NCBI GenBank assembly: GCA_030762935.1
Contig: CM060887.1
Span: forward strand, 8,238,501-8,302,500
From: Hymenopus coronatus
Lineage: Eukaryota > Arthropoda > Insecta > Mantodea > Hymenopodidae
Direction of reading: 5' to 3'
DNA length: 64,000 nucleotides
Shown here piece after piece: positions 11,810 to 22,595 of the stretch. Both the position numbers and the translations under genes were made by a program. A model generated the notes under the pieces. It searched no databases. It saw only the letters and a list, made by a program, of their open reading frames with translations, and was not told the origin of the DNA. Position 1 is the first letter of the stretch. Every line of letters begins with the position of its first letter.

Positions 11810-12556
11810 TAGTTTCTCTACACATACTATACACTTAGTAGACAGGGAAGGTATTGTCATCCTCCCAAAACTCGATGTCGGGATTTCACCAGTAATATAT
11901 GTTCTGAGGTCCCCTGAAAAAAAATTAGAAAAAGTTTCCTCTATGTGTGTTTACATTTCGGTTTAGTATCTTCCAAGGATGCGACACGAAGTATTTAAAG
12001 AAAATCCCCCCTCACTAAATTTATCTTTCACATGGAAATTTTTTGAACATTTTTTTTCTATGAAAAATGGCTCTAGTGATTTTGATTAAAATACCGTATA
12101 TTAAATATATTTGTACGACTAATAAAATGTAAACCTTTAAATTTCTGGGAATAGCCTCTGAATACCTATTCATTCTGGATGACTTTTGTGTAACTGGTGA
12201 ACTAGTTTTGGTGGAGTTAACGGTTTTCGAGACATTCTTTGTTATTGGTTTCAATATTAAGAGTACTTAAAAGTTTTCTCAAACGGGAAGTCATCTTTCG
12301 TTTCATCTCTCTCGTTTTACTCGTAATCATGCAAAGTGAACTGAAGTTGATTTGTTAACATAGCGACCGGCTTTTAAAGTATTTGGCTATTGCTCTAGCA
12401 TAGTTCATTCTCCACTTCCCCTCTAACTGCAAGGAACTAAGTAATAAGACACTTTCTGAATATTTCGACTAGCATGATATAGATAAATGAGCAATTTCCT
12501 ATGAACAGTTTGTTCGCAGAACAGGTAGAAAAAGTCACGTGAATAGATCAAATCAA
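11810..12556 (+). mobile_element. HTR copy, diverged
   Basis: Left end AGTTTCTCTACACATACTAT with weak hairpin; collinear with the family throughout but with many substitutions. Right end GGTAGAAAAAGTCACGTG to about 12556. An older insertion by eye. Confidence 0.8.
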
Positions 12557-12738
12557 ATTATTTTCAGTAATAGTAACACCAAACGCTTGATTACCCATTT
12601 GAAACGATGCAGCACAGCAACGCACACAACGAAATCTTCAAATTACAAGTCGCCCCTAGAAAAGCTGCAACTTCTCCTGCATGTCAGCGCTGCGGCTTGT
12701 ATCTTGTATAGCAGCGAAGAAAATAACATTATTCCTTC

Positions 12739-12763
12739 CATCATCATCATCATCATCATCACC

Positions 12764-12795
<32 letters not shown>

Positions 12796-12830
12796 CACCA
12801 CCACCATCATCATCATCATCATCATCATCA

Positions 12831-12892
<62 letters not shown>

Positions 12893-13306
12893 GTGATCGT
12901 TACTATCATTATTATTATTATTATTATCATCGTTATTATTATCGTTATTATTATCATTATCATTATTATTGTTATCAATATCGTTATCATTATCGTTATT
13001 ATCATTATCGTTATTATCCTTATTATAATTATTATTACTATCGTTATTATCATCGACATCATTACCACTTGTCATTATCATTATTATAATTATTACTGAG
13101 TATTATTACCATTATTATTGCCACCATTATCATGATTATACTCATTATTATTATTATCATCGGCATCATCTTATCATTATGATTATTATAATCATTATTA
13201 GCATTATTATAATTATTACTATGAGTATTATTAACATTATCGCCATCATGATTATAAGTACTATTATTATCATCATTATCTACATGATCATGGTTATTAT
13301 CATTTA
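12739..13306. repeat. compound ATC/ATT trinucleotide microsatellite
   Basis: Starts with pure ATC/ACC triplets (12739-12832), passes to about 20 pure ATT triplets, then about 400 bp of interrupted ATT, ATC, GTT and ACT triplets. Frames of poly-Ile, poly-Asn/Asp, poly-Met and poly-Ser/Leu are by-products of the triplet repeat, not proteins. Confidence 0.97.
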
Positions 13307-13509
13307 TTTGAGGTCACAGAAGTCGGTGTGTTTTTTGCAATCACAATATCACATTAACAAAGTACAAACGTTATAACAGGTCAGTAATGGAACAACTATT
13401 TATACGACACATATAGAATTGCCAAGGAATACAAAGTTGTGTGTTACAGTTTGAATTATTTATATAAAGAAATATCTTTAAAATAACAAGCAGTATTATA
13501 AAAGAACTT

Positions 13510-13770
13510 TGGATTATTCGGACTGTGGTAATTTCTGATATTTCGTGTTTATTTCTAAATATGCTGTATATGATACATTCTGTAAGGTTGCGGTTTCTTG
13601 TAAAATGTTTATACAGGTGCTGCACTCTGGCGGTTCTTCTTTGGATATTAGATAGGAGTGCGTTAACTTGTTGTGTCCAGTTCGTAATCTTGTAATTAAA
13701 ACTTGACCTGTTCTCTGTAGCTTGTATGTTCCTTCCATTCTTGTTAGAAGGTAGGCGTGCAAAATAAATA
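13510..13770 (-). pseudogene. LINE pol C-terminal remnant
   Basis: Minus-strand residues read GQVLITRLRTGHNKLTHSYL, then EEPPECSTC. The run TRLRxGHxxLTHxxL followed by PPxCxxC is the conserved block near the C-terminus of the ORF2 (endonuclease-reverse transcriptase) of Jockey/I-type LINEs, where a zinc-knuckle-like CxxC follows the RNase H-like region. Only about 80 codons remain. The upstream part continues in another frame (around 13763-13973), so at least one frameshift is present, and the reverse transcriptase and endonuclease domains are absent. It sits beside the trinucleotide microsatellite. The clade is uncertain; the domain call rests on the motif only. Confidence 0.75.
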
Positions 13771-14547
13771 ATGTGTTCGGGTATATAAGGGTGACCGCGA
13801 TGGCGTATGCTGAAGTCCACGATGCCGGTTCCCCTTAAGAAGCGCCTTTTGAGCGTCTCATAGTCCCCTTGCGTCTCCGGGCCATCTATTCTGTGCCTAG
13901 TGGCTTTCCTGCACGAATCCTCTGGTCTACCATACCTGGAGGACGAGATTAGGCGTCGGGCAACAAAATTCAACGAAGGGTTACCATTCCATCGTTAGGT
14001 CCCTTGGGGATTATAATCCCACAAACCGCCGCTCCAGGCGATACCGGCTTCTCCTCATGGCCTGCGGACATCCCCGGTAACCTGCTACGGCTAAGCTCCT
14101 TACCATCCTACAAGAGTTGCTTGGACTTCAAAATTTAAAACCCTGAAAATAAACATTTTTGCAAAACCATCACACCAGCGGTGCACAAGGGCCGTTGCAC
14201 CATAACTGGCAAGCGTTAAGGAGCAAAACTTGCCTCCTCCTGTCACTCCACAACCTCATTCTCACCCGCATCCTGTGAACCCCACAATCCCGTCAGAACG
14301 TGAGTAAGTTTTTTCAGAGAATAGGGACACGTCTAACACTCCTCGGGCTGCCCTCAGCCTGCCAACTGCTCCTGTCGTGTCGTGTGTGTGTGTCTGTGTG
14401 TGTATGCATTCTGAGGTGGAGGTTTCGATTCCCATGGCCGGATTTTCTGGCCCATGAATCGGGTATTACAAAAATATATCTATATAGTTTTGTGTTAAGG
14501 GTTCACTCGTCAGTTCTTCAAAACTATTTTCCTATTTAGTAATTTTT
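13771..14547. other. unassigned, GC-richer, LINE-adjacent sequence
   Basis: Includes a C-rich stretch at 13985-14290 that looks like a repeat body but has no second copy here, and a stretch at 14385-14445 with a GT run followed by GGTTTCGATTCCC, similar to a pol III B box. Neither can be classified. Confidence 0.4.
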
Positions 14548-14828
14548 ACTTTCTCTATGCGTACTATGTACATAGTGTATAGAGACAGTATTGTATTGCA
14601 CACAGAAATGAGATTTCACCGGAAATATATGCTTTCGGACCCCCTGAATACAAAAAAAGCATTTTTAGAAAAATGTCTGTGTGTGTGTCTGTGTGTGTCT
14701 GTGGACAGCATAGCTCAAAAATGAAAAGACCGTTAAAACCAAACTTGGTATTTTGATTATCTTAAAAATGGCTGTAATGATTTTAATTAAAATCTCGTAT
14801 AAACAAAAACTTACTTTGAAGATTCTTA
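14548..14828 (+). mobile_element. HTR with large internal deletion
   Basis: Left hairpin and GT tract are intact; after CAAACTTGGTATTTTGATT about 100 bp is missing, and the copy stops near AACAAAAACTTACTTTGAAG where the minus copy begins. Subfamily 2. Confidence 0.85.
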
Positions 14829-15075
14829 TGTGTTCCATTCACAGTACTTTCTCTACATTTCTGCAACAAATATACGAAGTTTGGTATTTAACGGTCTTTT
14901 CGTTTTTGAGCTATGCTGTCCACAGGCACATACACACATTCACGGACCTTTTCCTAAAAATGTTTTATTTTTCAGGGGACCCAAAACCTGTATTTCCGAT
15001 GAAATCTCGAGTTTTTTTGGTGGAATGCAATACCTTCTCTATACACTCTGTACATAGTACGTGTGGAGAAAATAA
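14829..15075 (-). mobile_element. HTR with large internal deletion
   Basis: Right end ATGTGTTCCATTCAC at 14829 jumps from CTGCAACAAAT directly to the CGAAGTTTGGTATTTAACGG block. Ends with hairpin CTCTATACACTCTGTACATAGTACGTGTGGAG. Subfamily 2. Confidence 0.88.
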
Positions 15076-15082
15076 AAATTAA

Positions 15083-15370
15083 GAAAAAGCTGTGTTTCAC
15101 TTTGGACACCGTACATGACCTTTTGGATGGAAAAGATTTCCAAACCGATGAAGACCTCAAAGTGACAGTGACATCTTGGCTCAGATGTTTAACGGTGGAA
15201 GAGCATTGAAAAACCGGTACCACGTGACAATAAATACCTTGATAGCAATGACGATTACGTTGAGAAATAGAGTAAGGTACTGTAACCTTGTAAATAAAGT
15301 TTTGTGTTGACATGTTTCGTTATTGTTTAGTTACGCCAAATCGTCTGTCTCTTTCTGGTTGGCCCTCGTA
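15083..15370 (+). pseudogene. mariner 3' end remnant
   Basis: Encodes, in the plus direction, DTVHDLLDGKDFQTDEDLKV and shortly after it TSWL, then with frameshifts NDDYVEK. This is the C-terminal pattern of mariner transposases (K-F-x-x-D/E-E-x-L-K ... DYVEK). It ends with a terminal repeat reading GGCCCTCGTA, whose complement TACGAGGGCC is the mariner inverted-repeat start. The last about 160 bp match, in reverse, the left arm of the mariner chimera at 46206. Everything upstream, including the catalytic domain, is missing; it abuts an HTR at 15075. Inactive. Confidence 0.85.
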
Positions 15371-15915
15371 AAAATGAATACACGCGTTAGAATTGAAAGT
15401 TGAATGTCGATAAGCATAAAGCACGAGGCCAAAGCTGCTGTTTACTTGCTGAAATAAAGAAGATTGGGTAGTAGCCTAACACCAGGGGGAGTATATTTCA
15501 CCTGTAACATGCAATGAGTGATGAGTGTCAAGTTTGGATGTGAATACTCAATGATCTGGTTCCCCCGTCTGTTCTCATCCCCTGCCTTCCTTATGATATG
15601 GCTTGGGATTTAAACGTCTCACAGCAGGGGGCCATGGAAAAGTGATTTAAAACTCCAGACTGGAACATGGCTGGCATAAACGATGAACAACGGAATTTTT
15701 TCTTATCTTTTTCTCTGCTGTTTTGAAGTAAATACACGTATTTCGTGCGCTCTGGTTCGTTGCTTTCTCAGATAGTCTAACCTTTTAAAACGTGCTCCAC
15801 ATGAGTAGTGAGAATATTTCTAATTAATGACAAAACGAGATATATCTAGCACCTCCGTGCGGTTGTGTGTGCTTCTTTAATGCATTTGGATATGTTTTGT
15901 ATTCATACAGTTACT
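15371..15915. other. unassigned spacer
   Basis: About 545 bp with no repeat or motif recognised. Confidence 0.4.
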
Positions 15916-16027
15916 ACTTTCTCTACACGTACTATGTACATAGCTATAGAGAAGGTTCGTACTCCACCCATAAATTGGATACCGAGATTTCACCGGAAAT
16001 AATGTGTTTTGAGGTCATCTGAATAAA
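15916..16027 (+). mobile_element. HTR left-end part, split by nested HTR
   Basis: Hairpin ACTTTCTCTACACGTACTAT and the following block to GAGGTCATCTGAATAAA. Resumes at 16852 with TTTAGAGAAAGGACC, the next expected block. Confidence 0.82.
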
Positions 16028-16038
16028 TTTTTTTTTTT

Positions 16039-16851
16039 ACTTTCTCTACAGGTACTATGTAATAATGTATAGAGAAGATATTGCACTCCATCCAAAATTT
16101 GATACCGAGATTTCACCGGAAATACACGTTTTAGGGTCCCCTTTATAAAAACATTTTTAGAAAAAGGCCCGTGTGTGTGAACACGATAACTCAAAAACGA
16201 AAAGTTTGTAAAATACCAAACTTGGTATTTAAGTTTAATATCTTCCAGGGATGCGACACGAAGAGTTTCAGAAAAATCCCCCCACCCCAAACCACCCTTT
16301 GCATGGGAAAAATGTAAAAATCGCAAATTTTTATTTTCTTAAAATGGCTTTAACGATTTGAATTAAAAAACAAATATTAAAGATATTTATATAGCAAATA
16401 AAATACATATCTTTAATATTCTAGGAATAGCCTCTGAAGATTTCTTTATTCTGACTGAATTGTGCTGAATTTTGCGTAACTGCTAAATTGTAAGAGATAG
16501 ACAAAAGCTTATTGTACAAAAATGTGATCGCATTAAAACACACAATTTATGTCATTTACGTTTTTTCTTCATGGAATTGACAATTTCTGAGATATTCCTT
16601 GTTACTGGTTTCAGATTCAAAATATTTAAGCTTTTCTCACACGAATTTCAACCACATGGCAACCAGCTTTAAAGTATTTGACTATCACTTTAGCCTAGTG
16701 TATTCTCTTACTTTCCTTCTACTTACAAGGAAGCAAGTAATTAAGACAATTTCTGCTAATGTTTATCGTAAAGCATACGTAAGAACATGCTTTTTTAACA
16801 TTAATTTGTTACAGAGTGGAAGAGAAAACCATGTGAATGGAACACAGCAGA
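16039..16851 (+). mobile_element. HTR copy nested in an HTR
   Basis: Preceded by eleven T. Left hairpin present; microsatellite reduced to GTGTGTGTGAACACGATAACTC (subfamily 1). Right end is GTGGAAGAGAAAACCATGTG to GCAGA. Confidence 0.88.
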
Positions 16852-16898
16852 TGTTTAGAGAAAGGACCATATGTGTGTATACACCAAATAGCTAAAAA
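16852..16898 (+). mobile_element. HTR, second part of split copy
   Basis: TTTAGAGAAAGGACCATATG to CACCAAATAGC continues the copy at 15916. Cut short by the right end of a minus copy at 16900. Confidence 0.7.
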
Positions 16899-16899
16899 A

Positions 16900-16995
16900 T
16901 CTAATGTGTTGCATTCACATTAATTTCTCTACATCGCTATATCAAATATTGTTAAAAGCCTTATTCTTCTAATACTTCATGCTAATCGAGTTAAA
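16900..16995 (-). mobile_element. HTR, first part, split by SINE-A
   Basis: Right end TCTAATGTGTTGCATTC. Interrupted after TAATCGAGTTAAA, which recurs at 17248 as TAATCAAGTTAAA. Confidence 0.85.
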
Positions 16996-17247
16996 AGGTC
17001 GTGGGTTCAAACCCGGTGGAGGACGATGGATTTTTTCGGGTGTAAAAATCCTTAGCATGGCTTCTTTCGGAAGGGAAGTAAAGCCGTTGGTCCCGTGTCA
17101 TAGATTTACGGCACGTAAAAGAACCTCAAGCCTGACAGAGAGGCCTCTGAGCAAAATAAGGGGTCTTTCACGCCCAGTTTAGAATGGGACGCTGAGAACC
17201 ACAGTAGTTAAACAGCGTCCATAAATAACACGCCATTTCCATTTCCT
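16996..17247 (+). mobile_element. SINE-A, 5'-truncated, with target-site duplication
   Basis: Starts inside the tRNA-like head at the B-box-like GGGTTCAAACCC and continues through the whole body to CGCCATTTCCATTTCC. Flanked by 13-bp direct repeats, TAATCGAGTTAAA (16983-16995) and TAATCAAGTTAAA (17248-17260), the footprint of target-primed reverse transcription. Confidence 0.9.
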
Positions 17248-17560
17248 TAATCAAGTTAAATATTAATAGAAATTGTCTTTATTATTTGCTTCCGTGTAAA
17301 TATAACGGAAATAAGGAAAAACAATAGGCTAAAGCGATAGTCAAATATTTTAAAAAGCTGGTTGCCATGTGGTTGAAATCCGTTTCTCTGTAGTGCCAGG
17401 AGTTCACAGATTTCCGTGTCAGAAAAGTTTAAGTGTTTAACACTGAAATCAATAATAAAGAACATCTTAAAATGGCCAAATCCGCAAAAAACAAAAAAAA
17501 AAAAAAACCCAAAAAAAAACGTATACGCCAAATTGTGTGCTTTAAGAGAATCTACATTTT
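17248..17560 (-). mobile_element. HTR, second part of SINE-split copy
   Basis: Continues from 16995 to the AGAATCTACATTTTT block and then stops at the left end of another copy. Carries an A-rich expansion at 17489-17519. Confidence 0.85.
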
Positions 17561-17561
17561 T

Positions 17562-17641
17562 ACTTTCTCTACACGTACTATATAGAGATAACAATAATTT
17601 GTTGCAGAGATGAGAAAAAGTCATGTGAAGGAACACTCAGA
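17562..17641 (+). mobile_element. 80-bp minimal HTR derivative
   Basis: ACTTTCTCTACACGTACTAT joins directly to AGAGATAACAATAATTTGTTGCAG (split here: AGAGATAACA then ATAATTTGTTGCAG) and the right end GATGAGAAAAAGTCATGTG to ACTCAGA. Both termini are kept and about 750 bp of interior is gone. Confidence 0.85.
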
Positions 17642-17646
17642 TTCTT

Positions 17647-18504
17647 ACTTTCTCTATACGTACTATTAACATAGCGTATAGAGAAGGTATTGTATTGCAC
17701 TAAAAATTCGATACCAAGATTTCACCGGAAATATGTTTTGAGACCCCCTGAACCCAACAAAATCAATTTTAGATAAATATCCGTGTGTGTGCGTCTATGT
17801 GTATGTGGGGAGGGGGAGCAGCATAGCTCAAAAATGAAAAGATCGTTAAAACCAAACTTGGTACTTAGTTTTGGTATCTTCCAGGGATGTGACACGAAAA
17901 TTTTCAAGAAAATCCCCCCCCCCCCACCTCCAGCTACTCTTTATATGGAAAATTTTTTCGTAAATTATGATTTTCCTAAAAATGGCTTCAACGATTTTGA
18001 TTAAAATATCGTATATTAAAGATATTTATCTGACAAATAAAATGTATATCTTGAATTTTCTGGGAATAGCTTCTGAAGACCACTTTATTCTGCATGAATT
18101 TTATGGTATTTTGCATAACTGCTAAACCGTAAGAGATGGACAAAACCTTATGACACAAAAAATGTACAGCACCTTAAAATACACAATTTGTGTTATATAC
18201 ATTTTTTTCGTGGAGTTGTTTATTTTTTAAATATTCCTTGTTATTGGTTTCAGCTTTGAAGAGTAGGGAATTTGTCAACTCGTATCCCTGCAAACAAAGG
18301 AACTTAAGGCACATAGCAACCAGCTTTTGAGTATCACTTTAACCTATAGTACTCTATTATTTCGTTTCTGCTTACAAGGAAGCAAGTAATAAGACAATTC
18401 CTGTTATTTTTTTCGATCAGCATGAAGTAAATAGAAGCATAAGCTTTTTAACAATAATTTGTTACAGAGATGTAGAGAAAGTCGCGTGAATGGAACACAT
18501 CAGT
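17647..18504 (+). mobile_element. HTR full-length copy
   Basis: Left hairpin with centre ACTATTAACATAG, C-run of 13 at about 17914, right end GATGTAGAGAAAGTCGCGTG to CATCAG and seven T. Five bases separate it from the end of the previous copy. Subfamily 2. Confidence 0.93.
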
Positions 18505-18966
18505 TTTTTTATCAATATTTGCTTTCAACTTCTCCATAACGATTGATGAGCTCTTTAACGGAAGATTCCATATAGGCATGGATACTAAATCTTATCATTT
18601 AGAAGTAATTAAAATTGCAAATTATTGGACGTTTAAAAATACCCTACTTAAGTCAGAAAAATTACTATATAAATATTTGTTTCATATTTTATTTATGCAG
18701 GGAAAATGTGTGAATCAGAATGGTTACCTTTTTTGTAATCTTCATAAAGCAGAAACAATTATGGTAAAATCTAGATTAAATCAGAAACTGTATGAAGGAG
18801 AGCTATTTTCATGTGTAAAAACGCCCAAAATTAGGTTATAAATTGTAGTCAGAGTAGTAATATGTATACATTTGTAAGTGAACTGGAATTCATACGCCAA
18901 AAGAATTCATAAGGTCAGACAAAAGAAATCAGCTTTCATTGTATAAGGGATGAAAATCTGTTCTTT
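18505..18966. other. unassigned spacer
   Basis: About 460 bp. An 87-codon plus frame (18578-18841) has no recognisable domain and no supporting signal. Confidence 0.4.
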
Positions 18967-19863
18967 ACTTTCTCTAGCCCCGTATGTACAATGTACATAG
19001 GAATAGAGAAATATTATATTCCATCCAAAAATTCAATGTCGAGATTTCACCGGAAATACATGTTTTAGGAACCCCTGAATCCAAAAAAAGCATTTTCAGA
19101 AACAGGTCCGTATGTGTATGTGTGTGTGTGCGTGTCTGTGTACAGCATAGATCAAAAAACGAAAAGACGGTTAAACACCAAACTTGGTATTTAAGTTTGG
19201 TCTTTTCCGAAGATGCGACAGAAACATTTTGAAGAAAATGTCCCCAAACCTAGCCACCCTTTACATGGAAACATTTTCGAAAATTTTGTTTTTCTTAAAA
19301 TTGGCTTTAAAGTTTTTGATTAAAATCCCACATATTAAAGCCATTTTTATCACAAAGAAAATGTATATGCTATTTCTGGGAATAGCTTCTAAAGACCTGT
19401 TTATTCTGGATAACATTTGCTTAATTTGGCTTAACTAGTAAACCGTAAGAGATAGACAAAAAGCTTACAATACAAAAATTGTAGATCTTGTTAAAATACA
19501 CAAGTTATGTCATATACATTTTCTTTGTGGAGCTTACCGTTTTCGAGGTATTCCTTGTTATTAGTTTCAATTGTGAAGAACTTACTTTTCTCAGACGGAA
19601 GTGTCCGTTTTTCTTTTGTTCCACTCCTAGCCAAGCAAAGAAGCGATTTGCAATGGCAATCGCATAACGACAGATTTTAAAGCATTTGACTATCAGTTTA
19701 GCCTAGTGCATTCCCTTAGTTCCATTCTACTTATAAAGAACTAAGTAATACAATTCTGCTAATGTTTATCTCGATTAGCATAGTGTTGAAAGAAGAATTA
19801 TCTTTTGTAAAAAGCTCGTTTATAGAGTAGCTAGAGAAAGTCATGCTAGTGTAACACATCAGA
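18967..19863 (+). mobile_element. HTR full-length copy, variant hairpin
   Basis: Left hairpin is the second type: TTCTCTA ... TAGAGAA with centre TATGTACAATGTACATA instead of ACTATGTACATAGT. The right end is GAGTAGCTAGAGAAAGTCATG to CATCAGA. Right half resembles the copies at 5172 and 6577. Subfamily 2. Confidence 0.9.
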
Positions 19864-19947
19864 TTTTTCTTTTTTATGTTCTAGATTATTGTTCACTAAT
19901 TTTAATTTGAAATTTTAATTTTTATATTAGTCAATTATGTGAAACAG

Positions 19948-20313
19948 TCTGATGTGTTCCATTCACATGGCTTTCTCTACATTTCTACAACAAAATTATT
20001 AAAAAGCTTATGCTTCTATCTACTTCATGCTAATTGAAAAAAAATAAGCAGAAATAGTCTTATTACTTGCTTCCTTGTAAGTTGAAGCAAAATAAGGGAG
20101 TGCCATAGGTTAAAGTGATAGTCAAAAGCTGTTGCTATGTGACTGAAGTTCCTTTGTTTGTATGGACACGAGTTAACAAATTCCTGCATGAAAAAGTATG
20201 TTTTCAAAGCTGAAACCAAAAACAAGGAATACCTCAAAAGTGATCAACTTCACGAAAAGAAGTATATAACATAAATTGTGTGTTTTAACGTGCTATACAT
20301 TTTTGTGTGGTTG
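19948..20313 (-). mobile_element. HTR right-end fragment
   Basis: TCTGATGTGTTCCATTCACA at 19948 to the CGTGCTATACATTTTTGTGTGG block; the remaining 450 bp with the hairpin are absent. Confidence 0.88.
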
Positions 20314-20640
20314 GGTAAAGGCAGGTATATTTATTATTTTGTTAATATAATTTTATGAGTAGCAAGTTAAGTATGTCTCTATTTTTGCAAGTTACAAGTA
20401 GGTCCTCCTGCATAAATTAACAATGAAGCTTTTCACTAGCATATTTTTAATTACTATTTATTAAGACTTGTTTCAGACAAAAAAAATTCGTGACATGGTT
20501 AGTTAATTTCGTGATATAGGAGAGGTAAGTTCGTGGTAATCGAAAAAAATATTTATATCATAAGAATTGTATAGAATAATAGTTGAGCAATATTTCTATG
20601 AACATAGAAGATAGTAAACATTACTGGAGTGTTTGTTATC
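20314..20640. other. unassigned AT-rich spacer
   Basis: No feature recognised in about 330 bp. Confidence 0.4.
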
Positions 20641-20774
20641 TTTTGTTTAATCGGAATTCTCAGCGTCAAAACTGGAATTGTCACGCATGAAAACCACTGC
20701 TTTGGCATCAGAAGACTGGCACCTCACATGATAAGGAATCAGACAATAAGAGCACTGTACCCATTTGGCTCCAT
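20641..20774 (-). pseudogene. pogo/Tigger transposase C-terminal zinc ribbon
   Basis: Minus frame reads GAKWVQCSYCLIPYHVRCQ, then ends SSFDAENSD and stop. W-x-x-C-x-x-C ... Y-H-x-x-C is the small zinc-binding tail found at the end of many arthropod pogo/Tigger-like DDE transposases. It is separated from the rest of the gene (21643-22595) by an HTR copy. Removing that copy and one T tract joins CTATGTATG + A-tract + TGGAGCC; four A would keep the frame, five would not. The element is dead for other reasons (see the main part). Confidence 0.75.
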
Positions 20775-20778
20775 TTTT

Positions 20779-21637
20779 ACTTTCTATATACGCACTATGT
20801 GCATAGTGTATAGAGAATGTATTGCACTCCACCAAAAAATTCGATACCGAGATTTCACCGGAAATATGTTTTAGGGTCCCCTTTATCCAAAAAAAAAGTA
20901 TTTTCAAAAAAAATGTCCGTGTGTGTGTTCGTGTGTCTGTGAACACGATAACTCGAAACGAAAAGTCGGTAAAATACCAACCTTGGTATTTAAGTTTAGT
21001 ATCTTCCAGGGATGCGACACGAAGATTTTGAGAAAAATCTCCCCACCCCAAACTAGCCTTTACATGGAACTTTTTTCGAAAATTTTGATTTTCAAAAAAA
21101 TGGCTAACGATTTTGATTAAAATGTCTTATATTAAAGATATTTACCTGACAAATAAAATATATATTTTGAATTTTCTGGGAATAGCCCCTGAAGACTACT
21201 TTATTCTGAGTGAATTTTACGGAATTTTGCATAAGTGCTAAACCGTAAGAGATAGACAAAAACTTACCACACAAAAAATGTAGAGCACATTAAAACACGC
21301 AATATATGTTGTATACATTTTTTTCTTGGAGTTGATCGTTTTTGAAATATTCCTCGTTTTTATTTTTAGGTTAGAAAAACTTAACTTTTCTCATACAGGA
21401 ATTTGTCAACTCCTGTCCATACAAACAAAGGAACTTCAGTCACATGGCATCCAGCTTTTGATTATCGCTTTAACCTATGATACTCCCTTATTTCCCTTCT
21501 ACTTACAAGGAAGCAAGTAATAAGACTGTTTCTGTTAATTTTTTCTCGATTAGCATGAGGTAAATAGAAGTATGAGCTTTTTAACAATAATTTGTTGCAG
21601 AGATGTAGAGAAAGCCATGTGAATGGAACACATCAGA
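20779..21637 (+). mobile_element. HTR copy inserted in a Tigger-like transposase
   Basis: Left end ACTTTCTATATACGCACTATG with hairpin, GTGTGTGTTCGTGTGTCTGTG tract, right end GATGTAGAGAAAGCCATGTG to ATCAGA. Five T on each side. Subfamily 1 (GAACACGATAACTC). Confidence 0.93.
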
Positions 21638-21642
21638 TTTTT

Positions 21643-22595
21643 CATACATAGTTTGAGTAATTTCCATCACACACCCACACCTTCCAGACCTTTGGTGTTC
21701 TAGGGCCTTGCAAGGGCAGCTCTTCTTAAGGCCCTCCATGCTAGATTTCCCTGATGATATTGAAAGCACTTCTCCATTTTTATCCTTTTTGGAATTCTGG
21801 ATGTTTTTTAGGGTTGGAACAGGCTTGTTTGTGAGCTGCGAAGGTGTAAGAGCTTCTTTTGAAATTGCATGTTTGTTGAATGCAAAGATTCCTACTTTTT
21901 TGATACCATTTTGTATTTTTCACTGGATAAACTTTGGATGCATGCAGGCTTTAAAATGTTGTGAAAGTTGCTCCTGTTCCAGACTTTTTGCCCAGTTGTC
22001 AAGTGTGATGCATGGGCAGGGAACGTCAGCAAGAAAACTTGATTGGCTTTAGCTGAAACTATCACTTCAGCGTTGATGTGTGAGTCCATGAAAAGGACGA
22101 CTAGTCGAGCAGGAGGAACCGAATTCACGAAAGAAGTGAACCACTCTAGAAACAAATTCCATCCTTTAAATATCAGCACAGGTGGAATCCAAGTTCCATT
22201 GGCACAGTTGTAGCTCTTCTTGAAACCTTCCCACCACCGTTTACTAGCTTTATCATTTTCTTTGTTGAAAAATGTTTTCTGCCAGCATGTGCTACTAAAC
22301 GATATGCAACTTTCCTCACCATGTCCGAGTTCTTGCACTTGTATTATATAATTATACTGCTCCACCTCAAGGTCTGATGTTAATGCGAATGCTCTTCCTA
22401 ATTTAGGTGGATCTGCATTATGTTCATTTCCCATCTCGTTTCTTCCAACGAGGGCTTCTGGCGTACTCCAAGCAACACTCATTCTCTCTCAAGCCTGGTA
22501 TACTGATACCCCCAGCTCTTTGACCCAGAAGTTGTCTGGTGTCGTATTTCAACCGCTCTTTGGGCATCTTAGGTTTATCTGTAATCAATGAGAAT
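21643..22595 (-). pseudogene. pogo/Tigger-like DDE transposase, disrupted
   Basis: Read on the minus strand from about 22590: a psq-type N-terminal region (KERLKYDTRQLL); after a frameshift, LGRAFALTSDLEVEQYNYII and FFNKENDKASKRWWEGFKKS, the CENPB-type helix-turn-helix; then, joined too early, GTWIPPVLIFKG and FMDSHINAE ... LLTFPAHASHLT, the second half of the DDE nuclease; then the post-catalytic block KKVGIFAFNKHAISKEALTP with SQLTNKPVP. The domain order is that of pogo/Tigger (Tc1-mariner superfamily) transposases, which cut and paste DNA at TA sites. The stretch between WWEGFKKS and GTWIPP, which should hold the first catalytic Asp, is deleted; frame changes and the HTR insertion also break it. 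No terminal inverted repeats were identified. Confidence 0.85.

Noticed and set aside
12539..13099. Long frames of poly-Ile, poly-Asn/Asp, poly-Met and poly-Ser/Leu
   Set aside because: Translation of the ATC/ATT microsatellite in several frames on both strands.
18578..18841. 87-codon plus frame
   Set aside because: AT-rich, no recognisable motif; length is compatible with chance.
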